DNA of 64,000 bases from Acidocella facilis ATCC 35904 (GTDB taxonomy: Bacteria; Pseudomonadota; Alphaproteobacteria; Acetobacterales; Acetobacteraceae), in the NCBI RefSeq assembly GCF_000687875.1, contig NZ_JHYG01000003.1, positions 62,001 through 126,000 of the forward strand, in the 5' to 3' direction. This document shows, in pieces, positions 50,930 through 58,867 of this stretch (its first letter is position 1; each line of letters starts with the position of its first letter). The notes below the pieces were generated by a model, which worked only from the letters and a program-made list of their open reading frames with translations, did not search any database and was not told where the DNA came from. Both the position numbers and the translations under genes were made by a program.

Positions 50930-51567
50930 GTCTGATCGCGCTTGACGCGTCCGGCCCGCGCGCCGTGCTGGCGCGGCTGGCGCCGGACGGGGCGGTGCAG
51001 GCGCGCTGGAGCGCGCCGCTGAAACCCGGCCTGATCGAGACGCTGCCGCTGCTGCTGCAGGAGGCGGCGGCGGGCCAGGAGATAACGGACATCGCCATTT
51101 GCACCGGGCCGGGCAGCTTTACAGGCTTGCGCACCTCCATCGCGCTGGCGCAGGGCTTTGCGGCGGGGCGCGGGGCGAGGCTCTGGGGCATCGGCGCGGC
51201 GCAGGCTTATGCGCAAGGCGCGCCGGATTTGCGCCGGGCTTTATGGATTGCGATTCGCGCCCGGCGCGGGCGGCTGTTTCTGCTGCGCGACGGGCAGGCG
51301 CTGGCTTGCGCGGATGATGAGCTTCCCAGCCCGGACCAGCCGGTCGCCCTTGGCGGGCCGGAGGCGCCTTTGGCCGCCGCCATCCTGGCCGCGCGCGGGG
51401 CGGATGTGGTGCTGACCGAGCTGCGGCTGCTGGAGGCCGAATGGGTGGGCCGCGCGGCTTTGGCGCAGCGCGCGGCGGGGCAGGCGCCGGCCCCCGCCTT
51501 GCCGCTTTATGTCGATCCGCCGGAGGCCAAGCTGCCGGCCGCCGGGTTGCGCCCGGCCCCGCTATGA
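50926..51567 (+). CDS. tsaB: tRNA t6A synthesis protein TsaB
   Basis: A 213-aa TsaB (YeaZ). It forms a complex with TsaD and TsaE that attaches threonylcarbamoyl to adenosine 37 of ANN-reading tRNAs. The family signature is present: [20 protein letters not shown] near the N-terminus and [20 protein letters not shown], then [20 protein letters not shown]. The start is GTG within the stop of the preceding gene. It overlaps rimI by 4 bp; tsaB-rimI pairing is common in bacteria. Confidence 0.92.
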   Translation: MSLIALDASGPRAVLARLAPDGAVQARWSAPLKPGLIETLPLLLQEAAAGQEITDIAICTGPGSFTGLRTSIALAQGFAAGRGARLWGIGAAQAYAQGAPDLRRALWIAIRARRGRLFLLRDGQALACADDELPSPDQPVALGGPEAPLAAAILAARGADVVLTELRLLEAEWVGRAALAQRAAGQAPAPALPLYVDPPEAKLPAAGLRPAPL

Positions 51568-51998
51568 GCGCCATCTTCCAAGCCGGACCGGCCCAGGCCG
51601 CGATCATGGCGGCGCTGCACGCCCAGGCCTTCGCGCATGACCCGTGGGACGAGGCGGCCTTTGCCGCGCTGCTGCCGCAGCCGGGGATGCTGGCGCTGCT
51701 GCATGAGGCAGGCGGGCTGCTGCTGATCCGCCAGGTGCTGGATGAGGCGGAGATCATCACCATCGGCGCCGCGCGCAAGCGCCAGGGCATCGGCCGGGCC
51801 TTGCTGGCGGAGGGGCTGGCGCGGTTGCGGGCCCTGGGTGTCGCCACCTTGTTTCTGGAGGTGGCGGTGGAGAATGAGGCCGCCATCGCGCTCTATGCCG
51901 GGTTCGGCTTTGTGGAAAGCGGGCGCCGCCGGGCCTATTATGAGACTGGTGGGGATGCGTTGATGATGCGGCGTGACGAGCCGGGCGGGCAGTCATGA
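51564..51998 (+). CDS. rimI: Ribosomal protein N-acetyltransferase RimI-like
   Basis: A 144-aa GNAT. The acetyl-CoA loop is RKRQGIGRALLAEGLARLRA, followed by LEVAVENEAAIALYAGFGFV and ESGRRRAYYETGGDALMM, the RimI pattern. RimI acetylates the N-terminal alanine of ribosomal protein S18. The start ATG at 51564 overlaps the tsaB stop (ATGA). An earlier in-frame ATG lies inside tsaB and was not used. Confidence 0.9.
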   Translation: MSAIFQAGPAQAAIMAALHAQAFAHDPWDEAAFAALLPQPGMLALLHEAGGLLLIRQVLDEAEIITIGAARKRQGIGRALLAEGLARLRALGVATLFLEVAVENEAAIALYAGFGFVESGRRRAYYETGGDALMMRRDEPGGQS

Positions 51999-52041
51999 AA
52001 GCTTATCTTTGTCCCGCCGCCGCGTTGAGGGAGAGTGATCC

Positions 52042-53544
52042 ATGGACCAGATGAGCCGATCCGAGCAGAATGCCGCGCCCTTCCGGCGGGCAGTGGTGGA
52101 TCTCGGCTCCAACTCGGTGCGGCTGGTGGTCTATGAGGGCGAGCTGCGCAACCCGCTGCAGATTTTCAACGAGCGCGCGGTGCTGCGGCTGGCCAAGGGC
52201 ATGACCAGCACCGGGCGGCTGAAGGATGAGGCGCTGGCGCAGGCGGAGACGGTGCTGCACCGCTACGCCGCCATCGCCCGCGCGATGGGGGCAAGCCCGG
52301 TGGAGGTGCTGGCCACCTCGGCGGTGCGCGATGCCGAGAATGGCCGCGATTTCGTGCAGGCGGTGATGAAGCGCCTGCCGGATCTGCGGATTTCCGTGCT
52401 CTCCGGCGAGCAGGAGGCGGCGCTTTCGGCCGAGGGCGTGCTCTGCGGCATTCCCGGCGCGGATGGGATTCTGGCGGATCTGGGCGGCGGCTCGCTGGAG
52501 CTGATCCGGCTGCAGGCCGGGCAGGTGGGCGAGGCGGCGACGCTGCCGGTGGGCGTGATCCGGCTGGCGGAGCGGGCGGGCGAGGATATCGGCCGGGCGC
52601 GGGCGGTGATGATCGAGGCGCTGCAGAGCGTGCCCTTCACCGCCGAGGCGGCGGGGAAGGATCTGTTCCTCTCCGGCGGCGCCTTCCGGGCGCTGGCGCG
52701 GATTCACATCGCCCAGACCGGCTATCCGCTGAATATCGTACATCATTACACCATCAACCGGGACGAGGCGCGGGATCTGGCCGGGGTGGTGAGCGAGGGC
52801 GGGCGCAAGCTGATCGAGCGCATGCCCGGGGTGCCGCGCCGGCGCATCGAGGATCTGCCCTATGCGGCGGTGATTTTGCGCCGGCTGCTGCGCGCAACCG
52901 GCGCGGCGCGGGTGGTGTTTTCCGCCAATGGGCTGCGCGAGGGCTGGTTCTCCCGGCTGCTGCCGGCGCAGATCCGCGCCGAGGACCCGCTGCTGGCGGC
53001 CTCGCGGGATCTGGTGCGGGGCATGATCCGGGATGTGAATCTGCCCAAGGCGCTGGTGATCTGGACCCAGCCTTTGTTCCCGGACGAGACCCCGGCGCAG
53101 AAGCGGCTGCGCGAGGCGGCGTGCTGGCTTTCGGACATTGGCAGCCACGAGCACCCGGAATATCGCGCCGAGCAGGCCTTCATGCGGGTGCTGCGCCAGG
53201 CCGGGATGAGCCTGGACCACCATGCCCGCGCCTTTCTGGCGCTGGCGACGGCGGTGCGTTACGAGGCGCCGCCGGAAGCGGGCTTCCTGGCCCCGGCGCG
53301 GGCATTGCTGGATATGGGGGCGGCGCAACGGGCGGAGACGCTGGGGACGGCGTTGCGCCTGGCTTACACGCTCTCGGCGGGCACGCCGCATCTGCTGGCG
53401 GGCACCGGGCTGGAGCTGACGCCGGGCCGGCTGATGCTGAGCCTGGCGGCGGCGAACGGGGTGTTTGCCGGAGAGGCGGTGCTAAGGCGGCTGGAGCGGC
53501 TGGCGCTGCTGCTGGGCCGCGAAGCGGATACCGTTATTCAATAG
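52042..53544 (+). CDS. Exopolyphosphatase/guanosine pentaphosphatase (Ppx/GppA)
   Basis: A 500-aa Ppx/GppA-family enzyme of the actin-like ATPase fold. Phosphate-binding motifs are RRAVVDLGSNSVRLVVYEGE and ILADLGGGSLELIRLQAGQV, with EVLATSAVRDAENGRDFVQA and ISVLSGEQEAALSAEGVL typical of the family. A C-terminal HD-like helical domain has SHEHPEYRAEQAFMRVLRQA. It splits polyphosphate or converts pppGpp to ppGpp; which is not decidable here. GAGGGAG lies upstream. The last codons run into the half-copy of the palindromic repeat. Confidence 0.9.
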   Translation: MDQMSRSEQNAAPFRRAVVDLGSNSVRLVVYEGELRNPLQIFNERAVLRLAKGMTSTGRLKDEALAQAETVLHRYAAIARAMGASPVEVLATSAVRDAENGRDFVQAVMKRLPDLRISVLSGEQEAALSAEGVLCGIPGADGILADLGGGSLELIRLQAGQVGEAATLPVGVIRLAERAGEDIGRARAVMIEALQSVPFTAEAAGKDLFLSGGAFRALARIHIAQTGYPLNIVHHYTINRDEARDLAGVVSEGGRKLIERMPGVPRRRIEDLPYAAVILRRLLRATGAARVVFSANGLREGWFSRLLPAQIRAEDPLLAASRDLVRGMIRDVNLPKALVIWTQPLFPDETPAQKRLREAACWLSDIGSHEHPEYRAEQAFMRVLRQAGMSLDHHARAFLALATAVRYEAPPEAGFLAPARALLDMGAAQRAETLGTALRLAYTLSAGTPHLLAGTGLELTPGRLMLSLAAANGVFAGEAVLRRLERLALLLGREADTVIQ

Positions 53545-53547
53545 AGC

Positions 53548-53617
53548 AAAAGTTTTTGGTGCAGCTTTTTTCAAAAAGCTGCGAAAAACGCTGGGGGGTT
53601 CGCAAGAACGCCCCCAG
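53548..53617. repeat. Half copy of the cloverleaf repeat
   Basis: The outer left arm (53548-53560) and hairpin 1 (GCAGCTTTTT, 53561-53570 with 53573-53582, perfect) are conserved with the complete copy. A reduced middle hairpin (53591-53617, about 11 bp with one bulge) follows. Hairpin 3 and the outer right arm are missing. It fills the space between the convergent ppx/gppA and bactofilin genes and could serve as a bidirectional terminator. Confidence 0.8.
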
Positions 53618-53628
53618 ATACGCCGACC

Positions 53629-54267
53629 TTACGGCTCGGAGGCGAGGGCCGGGCTGCCATGGCTGGAAGAGCCGAGGCTCGGCCCGCCATTATCGCTCAG
53701 CATCTCGATGCGGCCGGTGATCTGGCCGCCATCCTCAACCTGCAAACGGCGGCAGCGGGCGGTGCCCAGCACCCGGCCGGTGGCGCGCACGATCAGCGTG
53801 GCGCGGGCGACCAGCGTGCCATCGATGGTGCCGGCGACTTCGGCGTCGTCCACCTCGACCTCGCCCTTGAACACACCGCCCGGGGCGATGGAGAGTTCAT
53901 TGGCGTTGATCATCGTGGCTTCGACCGTGCCTTCAACCACCAGCCGCTCGGCATCCTGCACCGTGCCCTGCACGGAAATGCCACGGCCAACGACCAGGGT
54001 GCGGCGCTCGGCGACCTCACGGCTGGGGCTACCCATCAGCGGGCGCGGGGCGGCGGCCGGCATGCCGGACGGGGTGGACGGGGTGGCGGGGACCGGCGGC
54101 GGCGCGAAAGGTGAGCGGGCCATGGGAGACTCCTTGAAGCTGGGGGGAATGAAACTGCTGGCCGGGGAGGTGTCTTCATCCGGGGGAAAGATCGAGGAGG
54201 GTTCCTCTTCCACCGTCGGCGCGGGGTTAAGCGGTTTTGGCTCTTCCATTTTGCGCTTGTTGAACAC
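53629..54267 (-). CDS. Bactofilin (polymer-forming cytoskeletal protein)
   Basis: A 212-aa bactofilin. A Pro-rich disordered N-terminus (residues about 1-85) is followed by the right-handed beta-helix DUF583 domain (about 88-190): TLVVGRGISVQGTVQDAERL, VVEGTVEATMINANELSIAP, GGVFKGEVEVDDAEVAGTID, GTLVARATLIVRATGRVLGT. Bactofilins form filaments that localise wall enzymes and shape the cell. The start is GTG at 54267, with GGAGGA just upstream. It lies 3 kb from the mre/mrd wall-elongation operon, but in a different transcription unit. Confidence 0.92.
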   Translation of the reverse strand: MFNKRKMEEPKPLNPAPTVEEEPSSIFPPDEDTSPASSFIPPSFKESPMARSPFAPPPVPATPSTPSGMPAAAPRPLMGSPSREVAERRTLVVGRGISVQGTVQDAERLVVEGTVEATMINANELSIAPGGVFKGEVEVDDAEVAGTIDGTLVARATLIVRATGRVLGTARCRRLQVEDGGQITGRIEMLSDNGGPSLGSSSHGSPALASEP

Positions 54268-54414
54268 AAATCCTCCGTGCTGGCTCGTCGCGATAATGCC
54301 GGGCTAGCATGCGCGTTAAAGGCGAACAACAGCTTTGCTCATTTGCCGCTGCGGTGTGGCGATGCTAACCCGTCCGCGCTGTAATCTGTTGCGAATGTCT
54401 GGGGGGCTTGCCGA

Positions 54415-55395
54415 ATGGCCGTGTCACAATTCGATATCACCGGCATCGGGAATGCCATCGTCGATTTTCTCCTACAAACTGATGAAGAATTTTTAAAACG
54501 CCACGACATGCCAAAGGGCGCGATGTCGTTGATCGACGCGGATACCGCCACCAGGCTGACCGGTGCGATGCAGGGCGGGCACACGGCGTCCGGCGGCTCG
54601 GCGGCGAATAGCTGCGCGGTGGCGGCGGCGCTGGGGGCCCGGGTGGCGTTTCTCGGCAAGGTGGCGAAGGATGAGATGGGCGAGGTGTTTCGCCGCGAGA
54701 TCGCCGGTGTCGGGGTGCATTACGCCACCCCGGCGCTGGAGGCGCCGGTTCCCACCGCGCGCTGCCTGATTCTGGTGACGCCGGATGGCCAGCGCACGAT
54801 GAACACCTATCTCGGCGCCGGCGGCGAGTTCGCGCTGCATGACATCGACGAGACCATCATCGCCGCCTCCAAGGTCACCTATCTGGAAGGCTATCTGTTC
54901 GATCCGCCGGCGGCGCAGAGCGCCTTCATCGAGGCGGCGCGCATGGCCCGCGCGGCGGGGCAGGAGGTGGCGCTGTCGCTCTCCGACGCGTTCTGCGTGG
55001 ATCGCCATCGCGAGGGCTTCAAGCGGCTGATCGCCGAGGGGGTGGATATTCTCTTCGCCAACGAGACCGAGATTTGCAGCCTCTATGAGGTGAACAGCTT
55101 CGAGGAAGCCGCGACCAGGGCGGCGCTGGATGTTAAGATCGCGGTGCTGACCCGCAGCGAGCAGGGCAGCCTGATCCTGCGGGGCGAGGAGAGCGTGTTG
55201 ATCCCGGCCGAGGAGGTGGCGCTGGTGGACAGCACCGGGGCGGGCGATGCCTATGCCGCCGGCTTCCTCACCGCCTATACGCGCGGCGAGGGGCTGGAAG
55301 CGGCCGGCAAGCTCGGCACCAAGGCGGCGGCGCTGGCGATTGCGCGCATCGGCGCCCGCCCGCCGGCGCATGAGCTGCGGGCGCTGCTCGGTTGA
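54415..55395 (+). CDS. PfkB-family kinase, adenosine kinase-like
   Basis: A 326-aa ribokinase/PfkB-family kinase. It opens FDITGIGNAIVDFLLQTDEE; the substrate region has HTASGGSAANSCAVAAALGA; the catalytic anion-hole motif is VDSTGAGDAYAAGFLTAYTR with the general base Asp. Length and the N-terminal pattern resemble adenosine kinases of alphaproteobacteria, but other nucleoside or sugar substrates remain possible. The 147-bp gap to the divergent bactofilin probably holds both promoters. The stop overlaps the next gene's TTG start. Confidence 0.88.
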   Translation: MAVSQFDITGIGNAIVDFLLQTDEEFLKRHDMPKGAMSLIDADTATRLTGAMQGGHTASGGSAANSCAVAAALGARVAFLGKVAKDEMGEVFRREIAGVGVHYATPALEAPVPTARCLILVTPDGQRTMNTYLGAGGEFALHDIDETIIAASKVTYLEGYLFDPPAAQSAFIEAARMARAAGQEVALSLSDAFCVDRHREGFKRLIAEGVDILFANETEICSLYEVNSFEEAATRAALDVKIAVLTRSEQGSLILRGEESVLIPAEEVALVDSTGAGDAYAAGFLTAYTRGEGLEAAGKLGTKAAALAIARIGARPPAHELRALLG

Positions 55396-56141
55396 GCTGG
55401 CAGCTGCTGGTGCTGGCCCTGGCGGGGTTTCTCGCCGGGGCGCAGAACGCGGTGGCGGGCGGCGGCTCCTTCCTGACCTTCCCGGCTTTGCTCTTCGCCG
55501 GGCTGGACCCGCGCGCGGCGAACATCACCTCCACCATCGCGCTCTTCCCCGGCCAGGCCACCACCGGCTGGACCGGACGGCACATGGCCGGGGGGGCGGC
55601 GGGGCTTTCGCTGCGGACCCTGTTCACCGTCTCCGTCATCGGCGGGGCGATCGGCGCAATTCTGCTGCTGGCCACCCCGGTTTCGGTGTTCACCCATCTG
55701 GTGCCCTGGCTGATCGCCTTCGCCACCTTCGTCTTCATCTGGGGCAGTTTTTTCCGCAAGCCGCGAAGCGAGGATGAGGCGCCGCCGATCTCCCCGCGCA
55801 TGGGCGTGGTGATGCAGTTCATCATCGCCATCTATGGCGGCTATTTCGGCGGCGGCATCGGGATTTTGATGATGGCGGCGCTCACCGCCGTCGGGCTCGC
55901 GGTGCGCCATGCCGGAGCGACCAAGAATGTGCTGGCCGGGGTGGTGAATGTCGCCGCGGTGGTGATTTTTCTGGTCGAGAGCAAGCAGAACTGGCTGCTG
56001 GTCGGGGTGCTGGCGGTCACCGCGATCATTGGCGGGCAGGTCGGCGTGCTGATTTTGCGGCATGTGCCGGAGAAGGTTCTGCGGGTTGTCGTCAGCCTGA
56101 TCGGGATCGCGCTGACCATCGGCATGTTTTTGAAAGCCTGA
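55392..56141 (+). CDS. TauE/SafE (TSUP) family permease
   Basis: A 249-aa membrane protein with seven or eight hydrophobic helices. It has the TSUP repeat signatures LVLALAGFLAGAQNAVAGGG (N-terminal) and IAIYGGYFGGGIGILMMAAL (C-terminal). The family exports sulfite, sulfoacetate or related organosulfur anions. The start is TTG at 55392 overlapping the kinase stop (TTGA). Substrate unknown; no sulfur genes adjoin, though a PAPS-dependent sulfotransferase lies elsewhere in the window. Confidence 0.87.
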   Translation: MSWQLLVLALAGFLAGAQNAVAGGGSFLTFPALLFAGLDPRAANITSTIALFPGQATTGWTGRHMAGGAAGLSLRTLFTVSVIGGAIGAILLLATPVSVFTHLVPWLIAFATFVFIWGSFFRKPRSEDEAPPISPRMGVVMQFIIAIYGGYFGGGIGILMMAALTAVGLAVRHAGATKNVLAGVVNVAAVVIFLVESKQNWLLVGVLAVTAIIGGQVGVLILRHVPEKVLRVVVSLIGIALTIGMFLKA

Positions 56142-56144
56142 GAT

Positions 56145-56630
56145 TTGAGCTACCAGCTTCGTCCCTTCCGGCCTGCCGATACGCAAGGCGTGGTCGATCT
56201 CATCATCCCCATCCAGCAGGGCGAGTTCGGCGTCCCGGTGACGCTGCAGGACCAGCCGGACCTGCTGGATATCGAGAATTTCTACCAGCGCCAGGGCGGG
56301 TTCTGGGTGGCGGAAGCGGAAGGGCGGATCATCGGCAGCATCGCGCTGATCCGCTTCGGCACGGCGCAGGCGGCGCTGCGCAAAATGTTCGTCGCCGCCC
56401 CCTGGCGCGGGCGCGCCCATGGTGTGGGGCAGGCGCTGCTGGAGACGCTGCTGGCGCAGGCGCGCGGGCAGGGGATTGTGGAGATTACCCTCGGTACGGT
56501 GGAAATCCTGCGCGCCGCTTGCCGGTTTTATGAGAGGAACGGGTTTGTGGCGGTGGCGAAGGCGGATCTGCCGCCGGCCTATCCGCGCATGGCGGTGGAT
56601 ACGTTGTTCTATCAGCTCAGGCTGAGCTAG
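56145..56630 (+). CDS. GNAT-family N-acetyltransferase
   Basis: A 161-aa acetyltransferase. The acetyl-CoA site is FVAAPWRGRAHGVGQALLET, followed by LLAQARGQGIVEITLGTVEI and ACRFYERNGFVAVAKADLPP. The opening YQLRPFRPADTQGVVDLIIP is typical of GNATs. The start is a TTG 3 bp after the permease stop. The acceptor is unknown. It is the last gene of the kinase-permease-GNAT unit, and the nested inverted repeat lies 52 bp further on. Confidence 0.82.
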   Translation: MSYQLRPFRPADTQGVVDLIIPIQQGEFGVPVTLQDQPDLLDIENFYQRQGGFWVAEAEGRIIGSIALIRFGTAQAALRKMFVAAPWRGRAHGVGQALLETLLAQARGQGIVEITLGTVEILRAACRFYERNGFVAVAKADLPPAYPRMAVDTLFYQLRLS

Positions 56631-56682
56631 CGCGCTTTCAGTCTGATCGTAACCGGTCAGCGCGCTCCAGCTTTTTGTCTGT

Positions 56683-56899
56683 GGCTGTCCCAGATAACTT
56701 TCAGGCCTAATCCTTCAACGCCTTGAGGGATCAGCATTATTTCGATCATTGCAGGGTTTCGCCCTTTGCCCGTGGCGTCAAGGGCGCGCGGCTTCGCCGC
56801 GCGTCGCCGAAGGCGAGTAAACCCCTTGACGCCGCGGGCAAAAGGCGAAGAGACTCGGGATCGACATAATGGCCAGATGAATGAAGATCTGGGACAGCC
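56683..56899. mobile_element. 217-bp nested inverted-repeat element, MITE-like
   Basis: Outer 13-bp perfect arms GGCTGTCCCAGAT (56683-56695) and ATCTGGGACAGCC (56887-56899) enclose further matching segments (TCGATC and CATTAT in both halves). A 25-bp pair matches at 23 of 25 positions (56760-56784 with 56823-56847). Two small perfect hairpins fill the centre (56785-56803 and 56804-56816). It is non-coding and lies in the convergent gap between the GNAT gene and murI. Terminal repeats and small size suit a non-autonomous transposon; I could not find a clean target duplication. It could otherwise be a structured RNA or terminator. The rest of the 316-bp gap holds only the next palindrome. Confidence 0.6.
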
Positions 56900-56913
56900 T
56901 CTTTTGTTTTGGC

Positions 56914-56957
56914 GAGCAACATGATCCTGACTGAGTCCAGTCAGGATCATGTTGCTC
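56914..56957. repeat. Perfect 20-bp palindrome with GAGTC centre over the murI stop
   Basis: Left arm 56914-56933 and right arm 56938-56957 are exact reverse complements around the loop AGTC, which with the preceding G forms a GANTC site. The murI stop codon (56947-56949) lies within the right arm. There is no T-run on either side, so it is not a standard intrinsic terminator. It shares the GAGCAACAT flank, a GATC and the loop with the palindrome at 47775-47800. Confidence 0.85.
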
Positions 56958-57705
56958 CCGGCGCCGGCTCCAGCCCGAACGGCGCCACCAAGGGCGTCGC
57001 CACCGGCGCGCCGGTAAAGCGTATGGTGCGCGGGGCGGCGCTGATCGCCAAGGTCTCGGCGATGCGCAAACTCTGCTTGGCCACCGGCATTGCCGGGTCG
57101 TGCCAGGAGATGTCTGGCCGCAGCGCCAGGAATTCCGGCAGCAGGAAGGTGTAATGGGTGCAGCCCAGGGCGACCGCGTCGATCGCCGCGCCGCCGGCTT
57201 GCGCGAAGAGCGGGGCCACGGCGGGGGCGATATCCACCGTCGCGCCGCGAAACTTCTCCTCCGCCAGCTCCGCCAGATCCGGCGTGCCGAGCGAGAGCAC
57301 CCGGCAATCCGGGGCGAATTTTTCGATCAGCCCGTTCAGATAAGGCCGGCGCACCGTCGCCTTGGTCGCCAGCACGCCGATGGTGCGGCTGGCGGAGGCG
57401 CTCGCGGCGGGTTTGATCGGCGGCACGCAGCCGATGAAGGGCAGCGGGAAGGCTTCGCGCAAGGCGGTCAGCGCGATGGTGGAGGCGGTGTTGCAGGCCA
57501 CCACCACCGCTTCCGGGCGCTGCCGGGCGATCGCCTCGCCGAGCAAAGCGATCAGATGCGGCAGCAGGATCTCGTCCGGCTTTTCGCCGTAAGGGAAGAA
57601 GCCGGTATCGGCCAGGTAGGTGAGCGGCAGATCCGGGGCAAGCTGGTTCAGCGCCGCCACCACGCCCAAGCCGCCGATGCCGGAATCGAACACCAAAAGC
57701 GCCAT
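56947..57705 (-). CDS. murI: Glutamate racemase MurI
   Basis: A 252-aa glutamate racemase making D-glutamate for peptidoglycan. The two catalytic cysteines are in VVVACNTASTIALTALREAF and DAVALGCTHYTFLLPEFLAL. The opening LLVFDSGIGGLGVVAALNQL with its Asp-Ser and the LADTGFFPYGEKPDEILL segment are diagnostic. The start at 57705 is 1 bp beyond the rodA stop, making it the last gene of the mreC-mreD-mrdA-rodA-murI unit. Its stop is inside a perfect palindrome, so the C-terminal residues (GLEPAPGAT) may have been set by insertion of that element. Confidence 0.93.
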   Translation of the reverse strand: MALLVFDSGIGGLGVVAALNQLAPDLPLTYLADTGFFPYGEKPDEILLPHLIALLGEAIARQRPEAVVVACNTASTIALTALREAFPLPFIGCVPPIKPAASASASRTIGVLATKATVRRPYLNGLIEKFAPDCRVLSLGTPDLAELAEEKFRGATVDIAPAVAPLFAQAGGAAIDAVALGCTHYTFLLPEFLALRPDISWHDPAMPVAKQSLRIAETLAISAAPRTIRFTGAPVATPLVAPFGLEPAPGAT

Positions 57706-57706
57706 C

Positions 57707-58867
57707 TCAGAAATCCCCCGGCTCGGCAAATTCCACGTCGCGGTGCACATGGATCGACATCAGCACGCCAAAGCCCAGCATCACCGCGGTCAGCGCCGAG
57801 CCGCCATAGGAGATCAGCGGCAGCGGCACCCCGCCCACCGGGATCAGCCCCATCACCATCGAGAGATTGACGAAGCAATAGAGGAAGAAATTGGTGGCGA
57901 TGCCCAGCGCCACCAGCCGGCCATAGACATGCGAGCAGGACAAGGCGGTGTAATAGGCCAGCGCCACGATCATCATCAGCAGCCCCAGCACCGCGACCGA
58001 GCCGAAGAAGCCGAATTCCTCGGCGACGATGGTGAAGACGAAATCCGTCTGTTTCTCGGGCAGGAAGTTGAGCTGGTTCTGGGTGCCGTGCAGATAGCCC
58101 TGGCCGAAAAACCCGCCGGAGCCGAGCGCGATCTTGCTCTGGATGATGTTGTAGCCCGCCCCCAGCGGGTCGGAGCCGGGATTGAGGAAGATGTCGATCC
58201 GGGCTTTCTGATAGGCGTGCAGATGGTGATAGATCACCGGCGCGGACACGGCGATCACCACCACCACCAGCGCGAACCACCACCAGCGCACCCCCGCCCC
58301 CAGCATCACCGTGGCGCCGATGGTGCCGGTGATGACGGCGGTGCCGAGATTGGGCTCTTTCAGGATCAGCCCCATCGGCACCAGAATCGCCAGGATGGCG
58401 GGCATCACGAACAGCAGATTGCCGGTCTGCTCGGGTGTGGCGCGCTTGAAATAATGCCCGAGCGCCATCGCCAGAAACAGCTTCATCAGTTCCGAGGGCT
58501 GCACTTCCACGCCGCCCACGGTCATCCAGCGTTTCGCGCCCAGCCCGACATGGCCGAATTTCATCACCGCGATCAGCAGCAATATGCCGAAAATCCAGGC
58601 CGGCCAGGAGAGCTTGGCGATGAAGCGGATGTCCACCATGGCGATGCAGATCATCAGCACCAGCGCCCCGCAGAAGCGGATCAGCTGGCTTTGCGCGTAA
58701 GGCTGCGGCGAGCCGCCGGCGGCGGAATAGAGCGCCGCATAGCCCACCCCCGCCAGCGCGCAGACGCATAGCACGAACAGCCAGTTCACCCGCATCAGCT
58801 TGCGGGCGAGGCCGAAGGAGCGCTCCCGGAAGGGGCGGCGATAGCTCAGGCTGGCATGTTCGATCAC
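57707..58867 (-). CDS. rodA: RodA, SEDS-family peptidoglycan glycosyltransferase
   Basis: A 386-aa protein with ten membrane helices. It works with PBP2 to polymerise peptidoglycan along the cell side. SEDS motifs include IFGILLLIAVMKFGHVGLGA, VQPSELMKLFLAMALGHYFK, ILKEPNLGTAVITGTIGATV and the C-terminal GLIPVGGVPLPLISYGGSAL. It overlaps mrdA by 4 bp (ATGA), so the RodA-PBP2 pair is translationally coupled. Confidence 0.95.
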   Translation of the reverse strand: MIEHASLSYRRPFRERSFGLARKLMRVNWLFVLCVCALAGVGYAALYSAAGGSPQPYAQSQLIRFCGALVLMICIAMVDIRFIAKLSWPAWIFGILLLIAVMKFGHVGLGAKRWMTVGGVEVQPSELMKLFLAMALGHYFKRATPEQTGNLLFVMPAILAILVPMGLILKEPNLGTAVITGTIGATVMLGAGVRWWWFALVVVVIAVSAPVIYHHLHAYQKARIDIFLNPGSDPLGAGYNIIQSKIALGSGGFFGQGYLHGTQNQLNFLPEKQTDFVFTIVAEEFGFFGSVAVLGLLMMIVALAYYTALSCSHVYGRLVALGIATNFFLYCFVNLSMVMGLIPVGGVPLPLISYGGSALTAVMLGFGVLMSIHVHRDVEFAEPGDF

